Assembly: GCA_964471755.1 (NCBI GenBank)
Contig: CAYYJM010000052.1
Span: 1 to 28,675 of the forward strand
Direction: 5' to 3'
DNA length: 28,675 nt
DNA from: CAYYJM01 sp964471755
GTDB taxonomy: Bacteria; Planctomycetota; Planctomycetia; Gemmatales; Gemmataceae
Shown here one piece after another: positions 1 through 8,642 of this stretch. The translations under genes were made by a program, and so were the position numbers. Numbering within the stretch: the first letter of the stretch is position 1; every line of letters begins with the position of its first letter. The notes beneath the pieces are model-generated. The model saw nothing but the letters and a program-made list of their open reading frames with translations. It was not told where the DNA came from and made no database searches.

Positions 1-2
1 TT

Positions 3-209
3 GGAGCCGCCCCGGACAGCCTGGTCGGCCCGCGGGCCGGCGAGGACGGCTTCTGTCTCTTCCAGGTGGTCGAACGGCTGCCCGCAGAACTGGACGAGCG
101 GACCACGGCCATCGTTCGGCAGCATTTGTTCGAGGACTGGCTTCGCCAGCGCCTGGCCGGCGTGCGCTTCGATTCGTCCTGGCTGAGGTCCGTCAATGAG
201 CTTCTTTGA
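3..209 (+). CDS. C-terminal end of a possible parvulin-type (PpiC/SurA-like) protein, partial
   Basis: This frame is open from the left edge and stops with TGA at 207-209, overlapping the next gene's ATG by 14 bases, so the two are probably translationally coupled. The 68 visible residues are charged and helical, with FCLFQVVERLPAELDE followed by a helix and a terminal segment ending RFDSSWL. That resembles the C-terminal tail of SurA/PpiC peptidyl-prolyl isomerases that accompany peptide exporters. A peptidase C39 gene directly downstream fits such a partner. The catalytic domain lies outside the window, so the assignment rests on a short tail and on context. The other two forward frames through this stretch look like arginine-rich shadows. 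Confidence 0.45.
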   Translation, partial: GAAPDSLVGPRAGEDGFCLFQVVERLPAELDERTTAIVRQHLFEDWLRQRLAGVRFDSSWLRSVNELL

Positions 210-1386
210 TGCGCTGCTCCGCTACCCACTGTTCGCCCTGCTTGGACGCAAGGGCCTCGGTCTGTGGTTGAGCCAGGGCCAGACCGAGACAGTTCCCACG
301 GGCCGCGTGCTGCTGGAAGCCGGCACGCCGGGCAAGTACGTCTGGCTCGTCCTCGAGGGCGGAGTGCGTGTCCTGTCGCACGGCAAGGATGACCGCGACG
401 TGCCACTGGGCGTGTTCGGCCCAGGCGAAACGTTCGGCGAGTACGCCCTGCTGGCACCGCACCGGAACACGGCCACCTGCCGGGCGCGCGAGCCGAGCCG
501 GCTGCTCCGGCTACCACTGGAACCTCTCCGGACCACGCTGGCGAGTCTACCGTCAGTCGAAGACCACCTGAAGAACTGGCTCCGACTGCACGCCCTGCTG
601 AGCCATCTGCGCGGCCAGACGTTTCTCGGCTTCCTGTCGGTGCCGTCGGTCCTGCCGATCCTGGATCGCTGCCGAGAAGAGACCGTTCCAGCCGGGCACA
701 CGATCCAGGCCGAGGGACTGGGCGACGACGCCTGGCTCTACCTCCGCACGGGCCGGGTGGCCATCCGCACGGGCCGGAACGGGTGCGAGGCACTGCGACT
801 GCTCGGGCCGGGCGATTCGTTCGGCGAGCAGGCCCTGCTCAGTTCCGGAAAGGTGCCGCGAGCGGAGGCCGAGGTCGATTCGAGCCTGCTGCGACTGAGC
901 CGGGAGGAGTTCGTCCGGCCGCTGACCGGCAGTGCCCCGAGCCTGTTGCAGACGATCAACCCCGCCCGCGGCATAGCCCGCCAACTGCGCCAGTGGGTGC
1001 CCCAGCTTGGGACGGTCGATTGCGGTGTGGCGTCGCTGGCCATGGCAGCCTGGCAACTGGGTATTGACGTGTCGGTTGAGCGTGTGGCTGCGGCTGTACC
1101 ACTGGAGGAACGCGGTGCCAGTCTACGGACCCTGATCGAGGCAGCGGCCAGACTGGGGCTGCGGGCGAACGCCGTCCGGGTCGCTCCGACTCTGCTGGAT
1201 CAGCTCCACGGCGTCGCCGTTGCCCATCTCGTCGAACGACACTATGTCACGCTGTTCGAGGTGCGTCGCGACACCGTCTGTCTGGGCGATCCAGCCGTCG
1301 GTGTGGTCGAATGGCCTCTGGAGAGGTTCCTGCGATCATGGTCGGGCGTGCTTCTCCTGCTGACACCGCCTGGTCAGTCTGACTGA
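196..1386 (+). CDS. Tandem cyclic-nucleotide-binding domains fused to a C39 peptidase domain, no ABC transporter
   Basis: A 396-residue protein. Residues about 14-130 and 140-255 are two cNMP-binding-type barrels, each with a phosphate-cassette-like signature (FGEYALL and FGEQALL). Residues about 265-394 form a C39 peptidase domain, the papain-like fold that removes double-glycine leaders from exported peptides. The expected residues are present: Gln270 (oxyanion hole), Cys276 in VDCGVASLAM, His349 in HYVTLF and Asp365 in GDPAVG. In known exporters the C39 domain sits at the N-terminus of an ABC permease/ATPase; here the protein stops after it, and a gene on the opposite strand follows. It probably works in trans with an exporter encoded upstream, outside the window. 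The second cassette lacks the usual Arg-Thr-Ala ending, so nucleotide binding there is uncertain. The ATG at 196 lies inside the preceding gene. Confidence 0.85.
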   Translation: MSFFDALLRYPLFALLGRKGLGLWLSQGQTETVPTGRVLLEAGTPGKYVWLVLEGGVRVLSHGKDDRDVPLGVFGPGETFGEYALLAPHRNTATCRAREPSRLLRLPLEPLRTTLASLPSVEDHLKNWLRLHALLSHLRGQTFLGFLSVPSVLPILDRCREETVPAGHTIQAEGLGDDAWLYLRTGRVAIRTGRNGCEALRLLGPGDSFGEQALLSSGKVPRAEAEVDSSLLRLSREEFVRPLTGSAPSLLQTINPARGIARQLRQWVPQLGTVDCGVASLAMAAWQLGIDVSVERVAAAVPLEERGASLRTLIEAAARLGLRANAVRVAPTLLDQLHGVAVAHLVERHYVTLFEVRRDTVCLGDPAVGVVEWPLERFLRSWSGVLLLLTPPGQSD

Positions 1387-1400
1387 CCAGGCGGTGTCAG
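1360..1400. terminator. Perfect 19-bp inverted repeat across the stop codon
   Basis: Arms 1360-1378 and 1382-1400 are perfect reverse complements separated by three bases. The TGA of the C39 gene (1384-1386) lies in the right arm. It sits between convergent genes, and neither side has a T-tract, so it could act as a bidirectional or Rho-aided terminator or as a 3'-end stabiliser. The structure is certain; the function is inferred. Confidence 0.6.
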
Positions 1401-1440
1401 GCCAAGCGAAGCCCGGCCCCGGCTCCAGACCCATCTCACC

Positions 1441-3570
1441 TCACGGCTTGACCGGCTCGATCTTCAGCACTTTCGTCAGAAACGCCAGGATGTCGGCATC
1501 CTCGTCCAGGGCCTTGCTCAACGGCTTGCCCGCACCGTGACCGGCCGAGATCTCGATGCGACCCAGGATCGGTGCCGACCCCGCCTGCGCGGCCTGCAGC
1601 GCCGCCAGGAACTTGAAGCTGTGACCCGGCACCACCCGGTCGTCCGTGTCAGCCGTCAACACCAGCGTCGCCGGATACTTCGTCCCCGGCTTGATGTTAT
1701 GGTACGGCGAGTACGCCCGCAGCACCTTGAAGTCCTCGGCGTCGTCGGGGTTGCCGTAGTCATCGACCCAGTAGCGGCCGGCCGTCCACTTGTGGAAGCG
1801 CAGCATGTCCATGACACCGACCGCCGGCAGGGCCGCGCCGTACAGGTCCGGCCGCTGCGTGACCACCGCACCGACCAGCAGACCGCCATTGCTGCCGCCC
1901 TGGACCGCCAGCTTCTCCGGCTTCGTGTACCTGTTCGCGATCAGATATTCCGCCGCCGCGATGAAGTCGTCGAAGACGTTCTGCTTCTTCTTGAGCCGAC
2001 CGCCGTCGTGCCAGGCCTTGCCGTACTCGCCGCCGCCGCGCAGGTTGGCCACGGCGTAGATGCCGCCCATCTCCATCCACACCAGGTTGGCCGGGTCGTA
2101 GCTCGGCGTCAGCGAGATCTGGAAGCCACCGTAGCCGTACAGGATCGTCGGGTTGGAGCCGTCCCGCTTCAGGCCCTTCTTGTAGGCGATGAACATCGGG
2201 ACCTTGGTGCCGTCCTTGCTCGGGAAGAAGACCTGCTCGACGACGTAGTCGTCCGGGTTGAACTTCGCCTTCGGCTTGCGGAAGAGCGTACTCTGTCCGG
2301 TCGCCACGTCATACCGGAAGATCGTCGGCGGCGTCGCGTAGCTGGTGAAGGCGTAGAACGTCTCCGTCTCGTCCTGTCTGCCACCGAAGCCGGCCATGGT
2401 ACCGATACCGGGAGCCTCGACGGCGCGGACGAACTTGCCCTCGGGATCGAAGAGCTTGACCAGCGGCTTGACATCCTTGAGATACTGCACGATGAGTTTG
2501 CCGCCGACCAGCGACGCGCCCTCGATCGACTCCTCGGCCTGCGGAACGATCTCCTTCCAGTTCTTCGGCTCGGGGTGGTTGACGTTGATGGCGATGATCC
2601 GACCGCGCGGCGCGTCCTTGTCCGTCTTGAAGTAGAGCGTCGGGCCGACGTTGCCGACGAAGGTGTAATCCGCCTCGAACACGTCGATCAGCGGCACAAC
2701 CTTGCTGTCCGGCTTGCTCAGATCACGCAGGAAGACGCGGTTCTTGTTCTCGGTGCCGACCACGGCTCCGATGATGAGAAATCGGCCGTCCTCGCTGGTG
2801 CCCGGTATCATCAGCCAGTCGGGATGATCGGGCCGCTCGAAGACGAGAACGTCGTCGCTCTGCCGGCTGCCGACCTTGTGGAAGAAGACCTTGTGGTTCT
2901 TGTTCAGGGCCTGTAGTTCCTGGCCCTTCTCCGGCTCGGGAAAGCGAGCGTAGTAGAATCCCGAACCGTCCTTTGCCCAGCCGATGCCGACGTACTTGGT
3001 CCACTTGACCTCATCGTCGAGCGGCTTGAGCGTGGTCAGGTCGAGGACCTTCCAGTTCGTCCAGTCGCTCCCCTTCTCGGCGACGCCATAGGCGAGGAGC
3101 TTGCCATCGTCGCTGAAATCCGTCGTGCCCAGGGCGACGGTCCCCTCCTTCGACCAGGTGTTCGGGTCGATGACGACCTCCGGCTCGCCGTCGAGCTTCT
3201 CGACGCGATAGAGGACCGACTGATTTTGCAGGCCGTCGTTCTTGCGGAAGTAATAGTACTTGCCGTGCTTCGACGGGATCGAGTAGCGTTCGACGTTGAC
3301 GATCTCGTCGAGTCGCTCGCGGATCTTCTTGCGCGCCGGGATCGCCTCCAGATACGTCTGGGTGAACTTCGCCTGGGCCGCGACCCAGTCCTTGACCTCC
3401 TTCGACTTGCGAACGTCCTCCTCCAGCCAGCGGTACGGATCGGGCACCTTCGTGCCGTGGAGGATCTCGGCGAAGTCGTCTTTCCTCGTCGGTGGGTACT
3501 TCATCGGTTCGGCGGCCCAGAGAGACAGCGGGAGCAGCACCAGCGGTGCGGCCATGAGCAACGTACGCAT
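1441..3570 (-). CDS. Prolyl oligopeptidase, family S9A, exported
   Basis: About 709 residues, normal for S9A enzymes, which cleave short peptides after proline inside a beta-propeller-gated hydrolase. The start at 3570 gives a clear signal peptide (MRTLLMAAPLVLLPLSLWAA) and is preceded by AAGGAG at good spacing; a start further upstream would add 19 residues that do not look coding. The N-terminal segment has the family motif PDPYRWLE, then a seven-bladed propeller region, then the alpha/beta hydrolase. The catalytic triad is visible as Ser560 in GGSNGG, Asp643 in DTDDRVVP and His678 in AGHGAGKP. It is the last gene of the antiporter-MgtE-peptidase set, 20 bases after the MgtE stop. The signal peptide places it in the periplasm or at the surface, probably for peptide scavenging. 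Confidence 0.95.
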   Translation of the reverse strand: MRTLLMAAPLVLLPLSLWAAEPMKYPPTRKDDFAEILHGTKVPDPYRWLEEDVRKSKEVKDWVAAQAKFTQTYLEAIPARKKIRERLDEIVNVERYSIPSKHGKYYYFRKNDGLQNQSVLYRVEKLDGEPEVVIDPNTWSKEGTVALGTTDFSDDGKLLAYGVAEKGSDWTNWKVLDLTTLKPLDDEVKWTKYVGIGWAKDGSGFYYARFPEPEKGQELQALNKNHKVFFHKVGSRQSDDVLVFERPDHPDWLMIPGTSEDGRFLIIGAVVGTENKNRVFLRDLSKPDSKVVPLIDVFEADYTFVGNVGPTLYFKTDKDAPRGRIIAINVNHPEPKNWKEIVPQAEESIEGASLVGGKLIVQYLKDVKPLVKLFDPEGKFVRAVEAPGIGTMAGFGGRQDETETFYAFTSYATPPTIFRYDVATGQSTLFRKPKAKFNPDDYVVEQVFFPSKDGTKVPMFIAYKKGLKRDGSNPTILYGYGGFQISLTPSYDPANLVWMEMGGIYAVANLRGGGEYGKAWHDGGRLKKKQNVFDDFIAAAEYLIANRYTKPEKLAVQGGSNGGLLVGAVVTQRPDLYGAALPAVGVMDMLRFHKWTAGRYWVDDYGNPDDAEDFKVLRAYSPYHNIKPGTKYPATLVLTADTDDRVVPGHSFKFLAALQAAQAGSAPILGRIEISAGHGAGKPLSKALDEDADILAFLTKVLKIEPVKP

Positions 3571-3590
3571 CGGTTCTCCTTTCCAGCAGT

Positions 3591-4586
3591 TCAACCCAGA
3601 AGCGCCCGGGCGAGGTTGAAGTAGCACAGCAGGGTGACCATATCGGTCAGGGCCAGGGCGATAGGTCCGGCTGCGACCTGCGGGTCACGACGCAGGATGT
3701 GGAGCACGTTCGGAATAGCGACGCCGATCACGGCTGCCGCCGCCACACCGCCGGCGATACCACCCAGGACGGTTACCCCGACGAGCGGAACATCACGGAT
3801 CCAGACCAGGGCGACCAGGCCGACAGCCAGGCCGCTCGCCAGGCCGAGCAATATCCCGGTGACGACCTCACGTGACAACTTCGGAACAAGAGAGGCCCAG
3901 GTCGGTCGTGGGCCGTGCAGCGCCTGCAACGACAGGCTGACCGACTGGATGGCAACGCTCTCGGCCAGAGCGAGGACCACCGGGATGAACAGTGCCAGGG
4001 CGACGACCTTGTCCAGTTCGGCCTGGTAGAACCCGGACAGAAACGCCGCCAGGATGCCTCCGCCGATGTTCGCCAGCAGCCACGGGAAGCGCTGCCGGAA
4101 GGCGACGAGCGGCCTGCCCTGCTGCGACTCGCTCAGGTGGACGCCGATCAGCTGAAACAGGTCGTCGTTTCCCTCGCGCTTCTCCAGGTCGGTCATCTCA
4201 CTGGTGTACATGTCGACATCGACCAGGCCGATCAACCGCCCGTCAAGGTCAACGATCGGGAAGGCGAGCAGCTTGTGGAGTGTGAAGAATTCGCATGCAT
4301 CCAGCACCGTCGCCACCGCCGGGATGCCGATCACGGGCGTAACCATGATGTCGCGGATGAGGCGGTCACGCGGACTGAGTAGCAGCCGCCGCGTCGGGAC
4401 GACGCCCCTCAACTTGCCGTCCGCGTCGGTGACATAGAAGTAGATGATGCGCCCTTCTGGCTGTCTCTGCTGGATGTACTCGAGGGCTTCCCCAACGGTC
4501 TGGTCCAATGAGAGGACGACGAAGTCTCGCCGCATGTGCTGCGTGACCGGGTCGTTGAGGTGATCTTTGCCGAGTACCGGGGTCAT
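3591..4586 (-). CDS. mgtE: MgtE/SLC41-type divalent cation transporter with CBS pair
   Basis: A 331-residue protein. Residues about 1-135 form a CBS-domain pair, including RDIMVTPVIGIPAVATVLDA and FPIVDLDGRLIGLVDVD. Residues about 165-331 are a hydrophobic SLC41-type domain of roughly five membrane segments with an acidic AELDK and an internal LALAESVAIQS stretch, as in MgtE pores. MgtE channels carry magnesium across the inner membrane and the CBS pair senses it. Typical MgtE proteins are near 450 residues and begin with a helical N domain, which is missing here, so this is the short form. GGAAGG precedes the ATG. It lies 48 bases after the antiporter gene and 20 bases before the oligopeptidase gene. 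The substrate could be another divalent ion. Confidence 0.88.
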   Translation of the reverse strand: MTPVLGKDHLNDPVTQHMRRDFVVLSLDQTVGEALEYIQQRQPEGRIIYFYVTDADGKLRGVVPTRRLLLSPRDRLIRDIMVTPVIGIPAVATVLDACEFFTLHKLLAFPIVDLDGRLIGLVDVDMYTSEMTDLEKREGNDDLFQLIGVHLSESQQGRPLVAFRQRFPWLLANIGGGILAAFLSGFYQAELDKVVALALFIPVVLALAESVAIQSVSLSLQALHGPRPTWASLVPKLSREVVTGILLGLASGLAVGLVALVWIRDVPLVGVTVLGGIAGGVAAAAVIGVAIPNVLHILRRDPQVAAGPIALALTDMVTLLCYFNLARALLG

Positions 4587-4634
4587 GTTGCGTCCTTCCG
4601 TGCGATGGGGGACGAGGAGGAAAGGGAGAAAAGG

Positions 4635-6659
4635 TCACGCTACGGATTCGCCCGGTCGGTCGCCACTCGGCAAAGGCGAACCGGCCGGAACGGTCCGGTC
4701 GAGCAGGGCGATCGCCGCCGCCACCTGGGTCGGATCGCCGATCAGAACGACATGGTCGCCCGCGAGCAGGGCCACGTCCGCCCCGGGGTTCGGCAACAAC
4801 TGCGGCCCGCGTCGGATAGCGATGATGCTCGCTCCGGTCTCCTTGCGCAAGCGCAGCTCGCCGATCGTCTGGCCGTGGACCACGGCCCCATCCGGCAGGA
4901 TGATCGTCTCCGGCTCGACGACGCCACGCAGCTCACGCGGTAGCTGGAGCGGCACACGACCGAAGCCGCGGAAAGTCTCGTAGTGGCACGCCCGGATCCC
5001 CGCGACCAACCGCCGGACCGTCCCCGGCGGGACTTCGAGTTCATCCATCACCCGGGCGAACACCTCGACCGAGGTCTCGAAGTCCTCCGGGACGACCTGG
5101 TCCGCCCCGAGCTGGTACAGGTCAGCGATCTCCGTCTGGTAGCGGGTTCGGACGACGATGCGCACGTTCGGGTTAAGTTGACGGGCGATCTGGACCGCCC
5201 GCCGCCCCGACGCCGGATCGGAGATCGCCACGACGAAGACGCGTGCGTACTCGATGCCGACATGCTGCAACACCGCCGGCCGGGTGCAGTCGCCATACTC
5301 GATCGATTCGCCCGCCTGGTGCTGGCTCCGTACCGTCTCGGGGTTCATCTCCAGCACGAGGTACGGGATGTTCAGGTCACGTAGAACCAGGGCGAGGTTC
5401 TTCCCGTTGAAACCGTACCCGGCGATGATGACGTGGTCGTGTCGATGCGTCCTGGCCGGGGCCTCGCCGGGAAGATCAAGCGGGTTGAGCCTCGCCAGGC
5501 GCTCGGCCAGAGGCGGCCCGGCCCCGATCAGGAACGGCGTCAGGCCCATGGTCACGACGGCGGCAGCGAGGAAGAGCTTGTACTCGTCCGCGCCGAGCAG
5601 GTCGGCCTTGCGGCCCGACTCGGCCAGGACGAAGGAGAACTCGCCGATCTGGGCCAGGGCCAGGCCAGTCAGCAGCCAGGCCCGCATCGGGAAGCCGAGT
5701 CGCGCCGTCGGCACCGTTGCCGTCGCGAACTTGAGCAAAAGCAGCCCGGCGACCACGCCCAGAACCAGCGGCAGGTGATCGGCCAGGAAGGTCAGGTCGA
5801 GCAGTACGCCGACCGAAATGAAGAACAGGCTGCTGAGGGTGTCGCGGAAGGGGAGGACCTCGGCGAGCGTCTGGTGGCCGTACTCCGACTCGGACAGCAT
5901 CAACCCGGCGAGGAACGCCCCCAGGGCCAGCGACAGGCCAACCGCCGCCGTCAGCGCCGCCGTGCCGATGCAGACCAGAAAGATGGCGATCAGGAACAGC
6001 TCGCGGTTGCGCGTCCGGACGATGCGGTAGAGCAGGCCCGGCAGCAGGTACTTGCCAGCGAGCAAGATGCCGACGATGACGGCGACACCACCGAGCAGGC
6101 CGAGCAGGGCCGACTCCCCGGCCGCTCCGCCGGCCGCCTTCGGGGCCAGCAACGGCACGGCCAGCACGAAGACGACGACGAGCAGGTCCTGCAAGAGCAG
6201 CACGGCAATCGAGATCCGGCCATGACCGGCGTCCAGTTCGCTCCGATCGGCGAGAACCTTGATGACGACTGCGGTGCTGGACATGGCGACGAGCATGCCG
6301 GCGAAGATGGCCTGGGACAGGTTGCCGAAGTATCCCCATGTACAGAGGGCGACGGCAGCGATGCTCAGGACCACCTGCGGCAAGCCGATCAGGAGCATGA
6401 GCCGGCCCATGCTCAACACGCGCGACAGGGAGAATTCCAGCCCGACGGAGAAGAGCAATACAACGACGCCGATCTCGGCGAGGAGGTGGATCTCCTCGTT
6501 GGCAGCGGCGTTGCCGCGCAGGAACGGCCCGATCAGAACCCCGGCGACGAGCAGGCCGACGACGGCCGGAAGTCGCAGCAACTGGAAGAGATACACGACG
6601 ACGCCGGCGACGGCGAAGACGACGAGCAGGTTGTTCAGAATGTGCAGAACTTCCTGCAT
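4635..6659 (-). CDS. Kef/CPA2-type monovalent cation:proton antiporter with TrkA-N and TrkA-C domains
   Basis: A 674-residue inner-membrane protein. Residues about 1-390 form a Na+/H+-exchanger fold of roughly twelve hydrophobic segments, with typical CPA2 stretches such as LLFSVGLEFSL, SSTAVVIKVLAD and LLLQDLLVVV. Residues about 408-525 are a TrkA-N (RCK) Rossmann domain starting with GYGFNGKNLA at 414. Residues about 575-655 are a TrkA-C domain ending in GDHVVLIGDPTQV. This layout matches KefB/KefC and YbaL, K+ efflux or K+/H+ exchangers gated by a nucleotide or ligand on the RCK domain. CGGAGAA precedes the ATG. It heads the antiporter-MgtE-oligopeptidase set. The ion (K+ or Na+) cannot be decided from sequence. 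Confidence 0.93.
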   Translation of the reverse strand: MQEVLHILNNLLVVFAVAGVVVYLFQLLRLPAVVGLLVAGVLIGPFLRGNAAANEEIHLLAEIGVVVLLFSVGLEFSLSRVLSMGRLMLLIGLPQVVLSIAAVALCTWGYFGNLSQAIFAGMLVAMSSTAVVIKVLADRSELDAGHGRISIAVLLLQDLLVVVFVLAVPLLAPKAAGGAAGESALLGLLGGVAVIVGILLAGKYLLPGLLYRIVRTRNRELFLIAIFLVCIGTAALTAAVGLSLALGAFLAGLMLSESEYGHQTLAEVLPFRDTLSSLFFISVGVLLDLTFLADHLPLVLGVVAGLLLLKFATATVPTARLGFPMRAWLLTGLALAQIGEFSFVLAESGRKADLLGADEYKLFLAAAVVTMGLTPFLIGAGPPLAERLARLNPLDLPGEAPARTHRHDHVIIAGYGFNGKNLALVLRDLNIPYLVLEMNPETVRSQHQAGESIEYGDCTRPAVLQHVGIEYARVFVVAISDPASGRRAVQIARQLNPNVRIVVRTRYQTEIADLYQLGADQVVPEDFETSVEVFARVMDELEVPPGTVRRLVAGIRACHYETFRGFGRVPLQLPRELRGVVEPETIILPDGAVVHGQTIGELRLRKETGASIIAIRRGPQLLPNPGADVALLAGDHVVLIGDPTQVAAAIALLDRTVPAGSPLPSGDRPGESVA

Positions 6660-6685
6660 CGTCGTTCTCCGAGCCGATCTGGTTC

Positions 6686-6785
6686 TCTTCCTTTAGCCGC
6701 CAGCTCGCTGGCGGTCTTCGTTCCAAATACCCGCCGGCAAGTCGGCGGCTAAAGGAAGACCGACTTGTGGCGGCTAAAGGAAGAC
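6686..6785. repeat. Intergenic repeat cluster: one inverted and two direct copies of a 16-17 bp unit
   Basis: The unit GGCGGCTAAAGGAAGAC occurs at 6744-6760 and 6769-6785, and its reverse complement (16 bases) at 6686-6701. Inside lies a small perfect hairpin, with arms 6697-6704 and 6707-6714 and a two-base loop. The cluster fills most of the gap between the LRR gene's stop and the antiporter start. It looks like a dispersed planctomycete intergenic repeat; transcription termination or mRNA end protection is possible. Confidence 0.75.
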
Positions 6786-6787
6786 GG

Positions 6788-8470
6788 TCACTCGTCGTCG
6801 ATCTGAACGACCTCCGGGCCGAATCGGCCGAGAAGGACGGCCTTGCCGGTCGGGCCGAGGGACTTCGCCGTCACGATCAGCTTATGAAGCCGGGCAAGAT
6901 GCTCCGACGCGGCCACGGCATTCGCTCCGTCCTCACCACAGCGGTTTTGCCCCAGGTTCAGCACGCGAAGCCGGGCCGCCCAGGGACCGTTCGCGAGTGC
7001 TTCGACCCCGCGCGGCCCCAGCCGGTTCTCACGCAGACCGAGTTCCTCCAACCCGGTCAGCAGCGACCCGGCACCGAGCGCGGTCAAACCGGCATCGCCC
7101 AGTTCGCACGCTTCCAGATCGAGATGCACCAGCCGCGGCCAGTGAGCCCCGGCGAGGATCTTCGCTCCTGCCGCGCCGAAACGGTTGCCGTTCAGTTTCA
7201 GGCGAGCCAGGTTCGGCAACGGCAGCGTCACGAGGCCGGTCAGCGTCGCGGCATCGATCGAACAGCGGCTCAGGTCCAGGTCGGTCAGCGTCGCCAGAAA
7301 CGGAGCCGATGCGAGTGCGTGCAGGCCGGCCGCATCCAGGACATTTTCCGCGAGGAGGAGGCGACGCAGGCCGCGCAGGGCCGGACATGTCGCCAGGGCT
7401 GTGAGGCCGACGGCGTCGAGCTGGTTGCCGGCGACGTTCAGATGTGTCAACTGGCCGTCAGTCCAGGCCGTGAACAGGGCGACCGCTCCGGCATTGCCCA
7501 GGTCGATCGCTGGGATCTCCAGTTCGCGCAGACGGGGCAGGATCTCGGCTCGGGCCAGCATCGCGCCAAAGTCCGGGCCGAGGTCATTGTAGCCAAGATC
7601 GAGCCGGCGCAGACGGATCAGGTAGGGCGATGCGAGCAACGGACGCACCGCCTCCGGCGTCAGGCTCAACGACGACAGACCCAGCGCCGTGAGCCGGCTC
7701 AGGAACGGGCACGCGGCCAGGGCGGTGAGATTCACGTCGTCGTACTCGATCCGCAGTCGATGCAGCACCGGCGCGGCCCGCTTCAGTTCCTCGGCCCGCT
7801 CCGGCAGGATGCCCGGCTGCTCCAGATCGATCTCCTCGACGAGCCCGGTTTCGGCCAGCCAGAAGCCCGGATAGCAGGTTCCGAAGACCTCCGGCCGCAG
7901 TCCCAGGCTCGCCAGCGGAGCCAGCCAGGTTTCGGCGTCCCGCGTGAGTAGCTCACTCCAGCGGTCGTCGAGGGCCTCGCGATCGGGGTCGTCCGGCGGG
8001 AGCGTCTCCAGACGATGGTTGATCGCGACGAACTCGCCCTGACTGCTGCCCTTCTCATGCAGAAAGGCCGCGTACGCCAGTCGAGCATCGACATCGTCTG
8101 GTTCGTCGAGATACGCCTCGGCAAGGGTTTCCTCGCGTGGATCGAGCGGTGGCATATCGAGAGCCGGGCCGGGCTGAAGAGTCCGGGCGGTTTCGTAGAA
8201 GCGATTGGCCTCGGCGATCTCGTCGCGTGTCTCGGGGGTCCAGATCATCGTCCGGGGCTGCTCGTCGGCATCGAGTTCGACCCAGAGCAGGAAGAACGCC
8301 GGCTCGCCCGTGGCGACGAAAATGCGGCCGGCCTGACGCTTGCGGAGCGGTTTGGAGAGCAGCCGACGCGGAGCCGTCTCGGCCCCTCCGCCGGGCAGGG
8401 TGAACATCCCCAGGGCAGCTCCGCCGATCAGCACGAAGAAGCTGCGTCGTGACATGTCGAAGTCGCTCAT
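6788..8470 (-). CDS. Exported leucine-rich-repeat protein with TIGR02996 domain
   Basis: 560 residues from the ATG at 8470, chosen because GGAAGGAGG stands just before it. The N-terminus (MSRRSFFVLIGGAALGM) has a twin-arginine motif and a hydrophobic segment, so Tat export or membrane anchoring is likely. Residues about 115-155 match the TIGR02996 repeat-companion domain (DARLAYAAFLHEKG, QGEFVAINHRL), an abundant planctomycete module usually placed before leucine-rich repeats. Residues about 235-555 hold about ten ribonuclease-inhibitor-type repeats (for example LRRLDLGYNDLGPDFG and LRVLNLGQNRCGEDG). LRRs bind proteins; the partner is unknown. The stop is followed by the repeat cluster at 6686-6785 and then the antiporter gene, 128 bases away. 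Confidence 0.85.
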   Translation of the reverse strand: MSDFDMSRRSFFVLIGGAALGMFTLPGGGAETAPRRLLSKPLRKRQAGRIFVATGEPAFFLLWVELDADEQPRTMIWTPETRDEIAEANRFYETARTLQPGPALDMPPLDPREETLAEAYLDEPDDVDARLAYAAFLHEKGSSQGEFVAINHRLETLPPDDPDREALDDRWSELLTRDAETWLAPLASLGLRPEVFGTCYPGFWLAETGLVEEIDLEQPGILPERAEELKRAAPVLHRLRIEYDDVNLTALAACPFLSRLTALGLSSLSLTPEAVRPLLASPYLIRLRRLDLGYNDLGPDFGAMLARAEILPRLRELEIPAIDLGNAGAVALFTAWTDGQLTHLNVAGNQLDAVGLTALATCPALRGLRRLLLAENVLDAAGLHALASAPFLATLTDLDLSRCSIDAATLTGLVTLPLPNLARLKLNGNRFGAAGAKILAGAHWPRLVHLDLEACELGDAGLTALGAGSLLTGLEELGLRENRLGPRGVEALANGPWAARLRVLNLGQNRCGEDGANAVAASEHLARLHKLIVTAKSLGPTGKAVLLGRFGPEVVQIDDE

Positions 8471-8642
8471 GGGCCTCCTTCCCGAGAGTGAACGGTAGGC
8501 TGTTCTGTATAGTGGCGAACAGGCCCGCCGTCTGATTCGGCCTTGTCCACCGGAAGCGCCGCAGGGTATCCTTCCTGCCAATCGCGAACGTTCACCCTGC
8601 GATTCTGAGCGGATCACCTGTCACACTTCCCGTCTCCCCGCG

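Noticed and set aside
1537..2916. Long plus-strand open frame opposite the prolyl oligopeptidase
   Set aside because: Very rich in arginine and valine, with no family resemblance; it is the antisense of a gene with a complete catalytic triad.
5433..6752. Long plus-strand open frame opposite the antiporter
   Set aside because: Glutamine/arginine-rich shadow of a well-supported membrane protein.
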